From Hyphochytrium catenoides (lineage: Eukaryota; Sar; Hyphochytriomycetes; Hyphochytriales; Hyphochytriaceae): a stretch of DNA of 24,694 nucleotides. The position numbers and the translations under genes are program-made. Where the stretch lies: assembly GCA_900088475.1 (NCBI GenBank), contig FLMG01002029.1, forward strand, positions 5,569 through 30,262, in the 5' to 3' direction. Position 1 is the stretch's first letter. The number at the start of each line of letters is the position of its first letter. Below the pieces are notes generated by a model. That model worked only from the letters and a program-made list of their open reading frames with translations, searched no databases and had not been told where the DNA came from. This document shows, in pieces, positions 1 through 9,089 of the stretch.

Positions 1-1
1 G

Positions 2-33
<32 letters not shown>

Positions 34-451
34 GCCGAACAAGAATAAGAGGGCATGGCGTTAAGGGAGATACCAGAATAAGGAGCCACAGGGCAGAGTG
101 CGAGCGCTATAAGTAAAAGAGAGCTAAACAAAGAAAGGTGAAGGGGACCGCCTCGGGGCGTAGCGAACAGTACACGTCTGGCAGACAAGGACAACAACAA
201 CTCCGTGCCTCCGCGTGAAAAGAAAGCGAGGCAGAAAAACAAGCTGAGGTGTCACATCCGAGGGGAGCCGCAGTTGGGAAGAATGACCGAGAAGGACAGG
301 AAACAAAAGAAAGACAGACTAACAGAGTCAGAGTCAGAGGGATACACGGAGATAAAAGGCAGACACAGAGAAAGAAAGAGAGAGAGAGGGTGGGAGAGAG
401 ACAGAGAGGGAGCGAGGAAGAGACGCGAGAGTAAAGGACAGCTCGCCATAC
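1..451 (-). other. CT-rich intron of the channel gene (GA-rich on the plus strand)
   Basis: After the donor at 451 (AAG|GTATGG read on the minus strand) the sequence is pyrimidine-rich on the coding strand. It contains a perfect (GA)n run at 5-33 on the plus strand. A possible acceptor (gtctgccag, around 180-190) is followed by an open frame in the right phase, but no good donor follows, so I did not call an exon. The next channel exon, which should carry the domain III pore, is probably outside the window. Confidence 0.5.
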
Positions 452-3400
452 CTTTCCCTTAAAGATTTGTATGCCAACCACGCTAAAAGCCAGCGCCACG
501 ACAAGGAAGAGAACCAAGACGTTCAAGACAGCGCTGATACTATCCAGCAGATACCACATAGTGGCGCGCAAGCCAGGGCTTACCACGATGAAGCGCAGGG
601 GAATAAAGCTAGGCAAATATCTATAGAAACGGAGTGTGAGCAACGTAGGATGTGGAGAGGGGAACCGGCGCGTGCATCACAGCGCAATGGTAAACTTGAA
701 GGACCGCAGCAAGAGCTCTCTTTCCTTCATCAGACCTCTCTCATTTCGTCTCTCGGATAAGCCATCACTCTCTCATTTCATTGACCTGCTTAGCTATCGC
801 TTACGAAGATCTCTCTCTTCCTCAGGCGCTCTTCTCACTTACGCCAGTAGCACCAACATCTTGGGCCTGCTCTTCATGCCTCCTTCGGCTTCGGTCCAGC
901 TGGTCCCTGCAAGGTACGCCACGGTTCCTCCCAGGGTACAGAGCAAGATGAAGAAATCAAAGAGATTCCAACGGATCTGAGAAGCGGAAGAAACTGACAA
1001 AGACGTAGAGAACGACGCTTCCTTCTTATTGGCGCTGGTGCTTCTAGTGGCTAGGTAGGTTATAAGCGCATCCAGCCAGAATACCACCTGGGAAGATGAC
1101 AAAGAGGGAGCAGAGAAAATCGGCGATAAGGAGAGAGCGAGGCGAAAGGAGAGGGCAAGAGAGAAAGAGAGAGATAGAAACAAGAGGAAGGAGGAGATAG
1201 AAATGAGGATGGAAAGACGGTAAGAATGAAGGATTGGATGAGCGCGATAGCCGAGAGACCAGACAAGCGAAGAAAAGCAAAACATGAGGCCCAATGTCCT
1301 GCAAGAGTAGAGACACAAGCGGCCGAAAATGTCAAAGCACAAAGATGGAATAAGTACCAAGAGAGAGAGAGAGAGAGTCTCAACCCTTCGGCCAAACGAA
1401 GGTACAAGGCAGAAGACAAGTGATAGGCACGGTCGCGTATAGAAGGAAGGTGCGGACGAGCGCAGAGCCGTTGTCTACAATCGCCATACCTGCAGCACGA
1501 TGAGTGCGATGACGGAGATCTGCTGTATGCCGTCAGACGATACTGGGAAGTTAGGATTGAACACTGTTACACAGCCACTCGCCGCGATGACTGCGGCTTG
1601 TCTCCCTCGCTGATACCATTTGTTCCTATAGATATGCTGAAGAGTTACAGAGAGAGAACACAGTGAAGCCATGATCTGGGAGCTCGTCTTTTGACTTTGG
1701 AGTTGCCGGGCAGGAGAGACACTGCAGGAAAGAGAAACAGAGCCCCAGAAGTGCGCCTTCAATCCCTGAGCGTCGCGTTTCCCTAGCTCCTTGGCCTGGA
1801 GGAAGGGGACATAAGGAAAAGAATGAGAAGAGGCGGAAAGAGAGCGTGAAGGAGACACAGGATGAGGATCAGGGGCTATCTAAATATTAAGCGACTGGCA
1901 TCTGGGAGCTTGCGATACGAAGGCGTCAGACCAACAACTTTAACAAATGAGACAGAAAGGGTAGCGCCGACCTCCGCAGGGGTGATCTTCCTTATGGCTG
2001 CCTTTAGACTTTCCTCCTCCTTATGAGTGAATTGGAAGTTCTCAAGAATGGCCTACGATGCAGAGGTTTAGTGAGCAATAGACTAAAGATAACGCGAGTA
2101 GGAAATGGAACGGGGATATGTCGGGTACATAGGTGCACAACGAAGAGAGAAGGGCTAGAGACAGAAGGGTTATTAGCCAGAATAGAAAGAGAGAAGTGCC
2201 GCACGGAGTGAGATGAGGAAAAGGCAGAGAGAGATCTGGATCCGTAAAGTCAGAGTCAAGCCATATATCGAGGAGAGACGGAGGACAGCAAAGCTTCTGT
2301 TCATCCTTAACTCCCAATAGTTTGTCTATCTCTTCTGCTTACCGCAATGACAAGGTTAAGTACTACGAATTGACTGATGAAGAAGTAGATAAGAAAGAAG
2401 AGAACGGTAAGCACGTTCCCTGTTCCTGCCTTGTCCATCTCTTCGATTGGGAGACTCCATTGATCGCCAGCGAAAATCTGATGACGATAAAGAATAAAAA
2501 GAGACGCTTAAGAGATGTACAGAAGAGGGAATGAAATGAGTTAGAGCCACACCCAAGGGACATGCGAGATAAGAAGTCCATGGGGAGAGATATTGGAAAA
2601 AGAAGCCACAATAGAGACTGACTCTGAGAAAGATGAGCCACTGGAGAGCTAAGAAAGGAAAGAGAGACTCTGACAATCCAGACGTTGCATCACTCACCAT
2701 GAACATTGATAGGAAAGACCCAAAGAAGGTGTCAAAGGGAAAGCGGAGTCCCTCTCCTTTGTTATGTAGGAGCTGCTTGGCCATCAATGTTGCCACTAAG
2801 AACACGACGAGTGGAAAGACCAAAGGAGACGTCAGTGACTGGCCAGAAAAAAGAGTGGAAAGAGAGCAAAGGGAAAGTCCGAGAGAGGATTGTGAACAGC
2901 TGGAGGAGATTGAGGTACAATGACAAGACTTTGGATCGTGCCATCCTGAAGTCTCTATTTGTCTCTCTCCGTCTCCTTGTCTTTTCTTTATATCTTTGTG
3001 TCTCCTTCTGCCTTTGGCTTAGCTTTCTGAAATTTGTTCTACATCTCTCTTTTCCTTGCTAGTGCCCCCGTCTTATCCGTCTAACAAAGGTCTTACCTAA
3101 CAGGTATAATAAAATGAACCCTAGGAGGTTGACGATAGGCTTGTACTTCCTCAGCACGGCAGTCACAAGCGTCTTCACATTTTGCCAGCCAGACGCGAGC
3201 CTGATGATCCGCACGGCGCCGTAGGGCCGCAGGACCATGTCAGACCAGCTGTCAATGCCGTTAACAGCGAAAGAGATCTACAAATGCTGACATGAGGTCC
3301 TCACTACGCGTCTAAGGTAAGGAGGAACATCGGGATAGATAAGAAAAGGCAAACGCGAAAGAACTGCGTAAAAACAGTCACGATCGGGAGGGGGAGTACG

Positions 3401-6400
3401 GAAAGGAGAGGAGAAAAGAGACGGTCCAAGCGACAACTAATGCAGCATGTAGAAGAAGAGCTAAAGGGCGGGAGATAGACTTTGTTACCATGTTCACCAA
3501 TGAGAAGATTACGATAGATACAGTGAGGAGGTTGCTGGGCCTTAGATAATAAGTAAGCCTGGCGCGAAGAGGTTAGAATTCAGGGAAGAGAACCCAGACA
3601 CTTGAGCTGGATCAAAGGAGGAGCAAGAGAGAAGAACGGAGAACTTGCAAGCGCAAGAAGCGTGACCATCTTAACCGCATGCTCCCCAAAAATATCTCCA
3701 GACCACTGCTAGCGGAGAGCGAAGAGTACAGAGAGAGAAAAAAAGAGAGAAAGAAAAAGACAGAGTTGAAAAAGACAGAGATGAGAGAGAGAGAGCTTAT
3801 AACAAAAAGTATTAGTGCTGTCCTTCCCCTTGGCGATCTACAGATGAGCCGCTGTACGCTCTACTCTCACCCGAAGCCAGTAACCATCATGACGCTTTCC
3901 ACGACATAAAAGGTAGCGAAAAAAAGCTCAGCGTAGAGACAGAGGCGCTCGTGTGCTCTCGTCATGCCATAGTACTCGGAGCACATCGATATAGTGTTGA
4001 GTATTAGCACTGCGTTCACGGCACGGATGAGCTTGGGATAGTGCTCTTTCACCCGTTGCTGAAGAACTCTATGGAGCGAAAGGACAAGAGGTGGCCGGAA
4101 AAAATGGCAGGCAGCAGGTGAGCTTTATCACTTGGGATTTGTGTCCTTTCACACTCATTCGCCATCTAATTGTCCCACAAACCTCAAGAATGGAAGACTA
4201 TTCGCTCGATGGCTGACAACTGAATATACGCTCTGCACACGCTTCCACCGACTTCGAGCACTTGCTCCTCCAGGATGGTCTCTCTGTGGTTCCGTCTCTT
4301 CGCCGCCCCTACTCGTGACCTTCACTTTGGCCTCTTTGCGCAATCTTGTTAAGACGACGATAGACTTTGCGATAAGTCTAACTTTCCGCACACCCTTGAT
4401 AACTGTGGAGGCAAACAACATGATGATAGGTTAGTTGAGCAGGCAGAAAGCGAAGGACAAAGTGAGAGGGAAGAAGGAACAGGGGGAGAGAGGAAGATAT
4501 ATTGGAAAAGCAGCGGTCTGCTCCATAGGTGGCAACACTTCTGCTGTTTCTTACCTAAGATGGCGGACTGCCTTCTAGCTAACCCAAGCGTCGTAAGAGG
4601 CAGAGTACTCCTTCTCTTCATCCTATTTCCGAAGGCGCTGGTAGGGGGAACAGAAATTGAGGAGGAAGGAGACAGAGGAGAGCATTAAGAGATTAAGGTG
4701 CGTGTTCGGAAGTGCGGGGAGACAGGGAAATGACAGAGGAAAGAGTACAAAGAGGTACCTAGAATGCAAGGAAAGTTAACAAGAGGAAGGGGAAGAAGGC
4801 TAACCTCTCTTCGCCTCCGAACTTGTGCCTTGCCATGGCAAAGTTCGCCGTGATTGCCGCTGCGAAGAGCTTGGAAACAATAAAGGTAATAGAGATAATG
4901 GCAGCTACGAAGTAGAGTGCCGCTACCTGTCGTTGTGAATGAGAGGTCAGGGCCCAGAGACTAAATAGATGATAGATAAGGATGTGATTCCTAGTATAGA
5001 AGACCTGAATGGCTGTCCTTGATACCTATGACACGACGTCACTCACAGCGTTAAAGGAGAGATTGACGATAGCACCATGGAGGTGAAGTCAAGGGCAGTG
5101 GCAGAGGAGAGACCAAAGTCCTCACAATACCTTAAAGTAGCTCTGCAGCACAGGAACCATAATTGGGAAGGTCCACTTGTCTATGGTGACAACCTGTGGA
5201 CGTGGAAGAGAAAGAGAGGACAAGAGAATATTAGAAAGACACTGTCGGTTATGGTCTGACAGCACAGAGGCCGCAATATCTAAATAATGAGGTGAAGACA
5301 GTGAGCTACCAAGAGTTGCATGCGGAAAGGAGGACTTATGGCAACAGCAGCCAATCTCAGTGGGATGAGATCAAGCAGCGATGGAGGCTGCAAGGAGTAA
5401 GCTTACAATGACCCATAGACCATGGCCCCGCCATAATGGCAGACAGGGTGAGAGAAGAGCTGAAAAATGGAGAATATGACATTCAAGAGATGGAGCCAAT
5501 CCTAACCGCGAAAGAATAGAAGAGAGACTTGCTAGGGCAAAGACTAGCGCACATTGGCGTGCCAAATCTTTTTTGAAATTGTGAGCGACAAAGGCAGTAC
5601 TAACCCTGAAAGTGGCCAATAGTGCGTGGAAGATGGTGTCGAAGTTTATGATTAGGTGAGTGGGAGCTTCCTCGCACTCCATCATAGGCGGACAGACGAA
5701 CTGAATGGCATCTGCATAGTGAACCTCCTTCGGGTGGCAGTGGAGATCTGAGGGAGGATTTTTATGTCATATCAGAGCCAGCTTTTGTGACTAAGGGGAG
5801 AGAGAGTAGCGATTGTAGAAAGTATAGAGCGAATGAGGAGAAAAGCGATGACTCATGATGAACTGTCACAATGAGAAAATCGTGATGGAAGATGTCAAGG
5901 AAGAAAGGAGAAAGAAGGAGAGCGATGGTCATAGAGACCGGGACCAAGTGAACTGGTTGAGCCTGATAGAAGGGGTGAGCTAACCTCTATGTGAACTTAC
6001 TAGGGAAAGATGCTCTCTGAAGCTCTGAGCTGTTGAGAAACAACTCCTGGACTCCGTGGCAGTAGCTGCTCTGTGCTTCTCCCGTACAATCTATGTTCTT
6101 CTTCGCCGCGCAGTGGAAGCTAAACGCCCCGCTGAATAGCTAACGCGACGAGATGATGCATTGAGGAAAAGCAAAGGTAAGACTTCCATGGAACATAATG
6201 ATAGTGGCAGCGTCCAGCATCGACGGCGAGGCCATGAGCAGACATCCCGTAAGCCAGTAGATAAAGATGCGGGCACAAGTGTTATGAAAACTATACGACC
6301 AAAAGGCTCACGGACGTTATTGAGCGGAAGAGTAGACGCTGTATGTTTTGTCTCACCTCCAAGCCGACCAGACTGAAGCCTAGTAAGGTGAAGAGGTATA

Positions 6401-7481
6401 AAGACGCGACTTGGATCAACACAGGCCAAGACGAGACCAGAGAGTCCATGATAGTTCTTATTTCACCAAAAAATTTCATAGAGCGAAGGGCGCGGATACC
6501 CCTCAAGCCTCGTAAGGAGGAGATTCCGGGCAGAGAATTGGTCGAGAGGAGAGAAATGAGAGAGACAAGCACTACAAAAAAGTCAAGTTTGTTCCAGTTG
6601 TCCGACCGAAGGTACGAATCTATCGGTCGACCGAGCAGCACGAGCGAGGAGTAAAGGGGAGAGAAGCGAGAATGGGGGAAAGAAGAGAGAGGGAGAAAAA
6701 GAGAGAGAAAAGAGAGAGAACAGAGAGAGAGAGAAGTTGTCAGTTGGGTAGGCATAAGACAATCACAGAGATCGACTCAGATAGAGCGTACACTTGTGTC
6801 TAGAAAACTGAACAGCTTCCAGATGTAAGCAAAATGAGATGAACGGAAGTATGTGTCAAGCTAGAGTATGGCCTCGGCGAATGAAGAGGTATACCGAGAC
6901 TTCGTTCCAGCATGGCCAGTGTTAGGAGGTTAGACTAACAGTCTGTCTATAAATAGGAGAAAGTAGGCAAGACTCAGAGGAGGGGCTTTCCTACCTTTTC
7001 CGAGGATGAACCCTAGCGCGACAATCTTCAGAGAAGCTTCCACTGCAAAGATAATAGCGGCCACAGCGTCCATAACTTCGAGATCATCAGAGTTCCCGGG
7101 GTCGGTCACGCACATTGTGCCAATGTTGATAATGATCATGAGGAAGACGATCATCTCGAAGACCGAGTGACAGATAAGGCGGTAAACTTGCCTTCTCAGC
7201 CAGTTAGTCTCACTTAGAACAAAAAGAGACGTGCCAGAGAGCTTATAGACGTCCTCATCTTCAACTGTGCGAAACTCTTCCTTCATTGCACGCGTCTTCT
7301 TTTCCACGGTTTCTAGACCTTGACGGAAGTTCTGCTCCACGATGGCAACGGACTCTCGCATCTTGCTCCTCAGTTGCGAAAGTCGCGTGGTGCTGCTGCT
7401 TTCTGTGTTGTCTCCGAGGCTCGCATCTTGCTGGTTTGGTGGGTTCTGAGCGTCCCTCGGGTGTATCTTTGTAACCCCCAT
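452..7481 (-). CDS. Four-domain voltage-gated cation channel alpha subunit (Cav/Nav/NALCN superfamily), partial
   Basis: This is a pore-forming channel of the plasma or an internal membrane; the 3' end lies off the left edge. Exons in transcript order: 7481-6995, 6619-6357, 6139-6001, 5747-5605, 5193-5131, 4926-4805, 4574-4555, 4402-4230 (donor uncertain), 4058-3871, 3540-3489, 3277-3097, 2795-2698, 2477-2343, 2052 to about 1880 (donor unresolved), about 1795 to 1490 (acceptor uncertain), 1087-843, 620-452. The first 13 exons keep phase and give 688 residues. Domain I: S1 and S2 in exon 1; S3 from about residue 172; S4 with R199, R202, R205, R208 and K211; a Cys-rich S5-pore loop; pore helix ending TIDKW (D349); S6 in exon 6. 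Domain II: S1-S2 in exon 9; S4 with R567, R573 and R576; pore AGDQW (D648); S6 ending VVLNLVIA, then AILENF. Domain III: S1 to S5, ending GIQIFKGK at 452. The ATG at 7481 is the first in an otherwise open frame. The S1-S6 architecture is seen; ion selectivity is inferred. Confidence 0.9.
4555..4574 (-). other. 20-nt microexon of the channel gene (domain I-II linker)
   Basis: The exon lies between an acceptor ending ctag and a donor GTAAGA. It takes two bases from the previous exon and gives one base to the next, so it adds RQSAIL just after S6 of domain I. Without it, exons 4926-4805 and 4402-4230 do not join in frame. The phase argument is visible in the sequence; use of the exon in the mRNA is inferred. 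Confidence 0.6.
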
Positions 7482-8747
7482 CGTCTTCTGGTAGATTATG
7501 TCTGGCGCCTGTCGTAGTTGGCGGACAAGTGTGAAGGGTAGTAGGCTCACTTCCAGCCTTTCTTCGAAGGTGAACGATAAAGATATATTTCGGAGCCTAC
7601 TCCAGTCTTAGTTTAAGCAATCAGAATAGCTCAGCTCCTGACGAGCACTTAGCAGCTATTGGTTGCTTCCCGTCCTTCCCTCTGTAGCATGAGTTAGACA
7701 GTAATACTGTTTGTACAGCAGAACCTAAGTGAACCGAGAAAGCCGAGAGCCAGCTCAACTGACAGCCGTTATCTTAAACCAATGGAGGTCATCCGCTACT
7801 AAGAACCGTGGATCTGGTAAAGAAGCCCATCGCATGGCCTTGCCGGGTACTATTTTTCTAATCTCAACTTTCTCTGAACGTTTGCTCCCATTGCCACTGG
7901 ATCTCTGTGGCTTCTTGTTCTCCTAAAGTGAATAAAGAGAGCGGACCTCCTTGCCTGCCACCACCGCCATCATATGAAGAGAGTCACAGCTCGTCCAGCG
8001 GCCAGAGACAGGCGGGCCGGTCGACAGTCACACGATCTGGTTGCGAGATGTCCAAGACCTCATCCGCAGCCATCATCAACGCAGCTTGTTCCGCCTTTCT
8101 TCCGTCTGGATGCTGATGTGATGATGGCAGCGGAGGAGCAAGAGCAAGAGAAGCGTCACCTCGTCGAAAGGTTGGCGCCCGTCCGGCTGATGATAGAGCA
8201 TGATTCTTGTCGAACAGAATCCTGGTTTTTCTTATAAACCTACTCAAATCTTTCGGTCGACAGAGTTCGTTGAATGTTTCAAGTAACTTTTAGCTAAGCA
8301 CTTTTACTAAGCATGGTCCAACTGAAAGTTAAGATAGTCTTTCATTTCAGCTTCAAGAAGTGGATAAACGCCATTCTGAACCTTTAAACGCCATTTTAAC
8401 CGGTTTGGCAACTATAGCAGGGCTAAAACATTACTACTCTGTGGTCCTCTACTGCCCAATAAACCTTCTGGACATAATTGATGCTGTTGAAACGACAAGC
8501 GGTCCGCATCCTCTATCATTGAGACAGTACATGTTGTGCATGTAGTTTGCCGTCTGTATGTTCACTGTACAACCAGGCCGATAACCCTCTGAACCTGAGA
8601 ATGTTCCTCCTGTAGTTCAATTCATCTCACAGAAGACAGCATAAGGGAACAACACGGTTATCCGAACTTACTCCACCGCCCCTTGTTGTACAACGTTGTT
8701 GTTTCCACGGTACATATTCCGTAAATGCAACGTCTGAGAGTGCCGAA
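7482..8747. other. Intergenic region between the channel start and the tRNA; one doubtful coding stretch
   Basis: This should hold the channel promoter (minus) and the tRNA upstream region. On the plus strand a plausible intron, 7819-7928 (GTAAAG, branch-like ctaat, acceptor cctaaag), precedes a serine-rich open stretch, 7929-8116, that includes PPPPSYEE, a PPxY-type motif. The presumed first exon has no ATG after its last in-frame stop, so the gene is not convincing. From about 8250 to 8740 the sequence is more AT-rich and I see nothing in it. Confidence 0.35.
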
Positions 8748-8821
8748 GCTCCTATAGCTCAGTTGGTTAGAGCGGTGGTCTTATGAGCCGCAGGTCGTGG
8801 GTTCGAGCCCCACTTGGAGCA
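8748..8821 (+). tRNA. tRNA-Ile(UAU)
   Basis: A full cloverleaf is visible in 74 nt. It has a 7-bp acceptor stem with one T-T mismatch at pair 6-67, D stem GCTC/GAGC, anticodon loop CTTATGA with anticodon TAT, T stem GTGGG/CCCAC around TTCGAGC, and discriminator A. It decodes AUA (Ile). The GCTCC...GGAGCA acceptor is that of eukaryotic tRNA-Ile(UAU). There is no intron after the anticodon, although this isoacceptor often has one in other eukaryotes. The internal A and B boxes (D arm and T loop) are intact. Confidence 0.93.
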
Positions 8822-8825
8822 CGCC

Positions 8826-8830
8826 TTTTT
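8826..8830 (+). terminator. RNA polymerase III terminator of the tRNA gene
   Basis: A run of five T on the coding strand begins five bases after the tRNA discriminator base, as expected for pol III termination. Confidence 0.85.
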
Positions 8831-8896
8831 GTCCTTATTAGACACTTTTTGTCGTAATAAGCTGTTCTGTATGCTGTATTGGGATTTTGTTGTCTC

Positions 8897-8923
8897 TTGG
8901 CGGGAACGCATTTTTGCGCGAAA
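8897..8923 (+). promoter_or_regulatory. Pair of E2F-like sites upstream of FIGNL1
   Basis: TTGGCGGGAA at 8897-8906 is a typical E2F/DP element. The reverse complement of 8916-8923 is TTTCGCGC, an exact match to the E2F consensus TTTSSCGC. They lie 10 bp apart and about 170-190 bp upstream of the FIGNL1 ATG. E2F control of recombination and replication genes is known in animals and plants. Use here is inferred from sequence and position only. Confidence 0.5.
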
Positions 8924-9089
8924 TTTCGAGCTCTTCGAATACTCAGTCGAAGTACCGAAGAATCGCAAAAAAAGAAAGGCGCGTCAGTGATGCGACAGAT
9001 CTGCGGACGATGCGGAGGCCAACTTTGCTTTTTGCCATCGGTCCGAACGCTTGAATCGACATACCGCGGAGAGGTACAGCGAAGGAAGC

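Noticed and set aside
107-451. Open frame continuing past the channel exon
   Set aside because: It is intron read-through after a good GTATGG donor; the sequence turns into a CT-rich tract.
2796-2838. Longer start for the channel exon at 2838 (after tctggccag)
   Set aside because: That acceptor leaves the exon out of phase with the previous one. The acceptor at 2796 joins in phase and gives a normal S5 segment.
4160-4229. Extension of channel exon 8 beyond AGC|GTATAT
   Set aside because: The frame stays open, but the only later donors are weak (GTTTGT, GTGGGA). The GTATAT donor keeps phase with the next exon; this choice is uncertain.
6930-7550. Channel start at 7550
   Set aside because: The codon there is GTG. 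The first ATG in the frame is at 7481 and is followed by a normal hydrophilic N-terminus.
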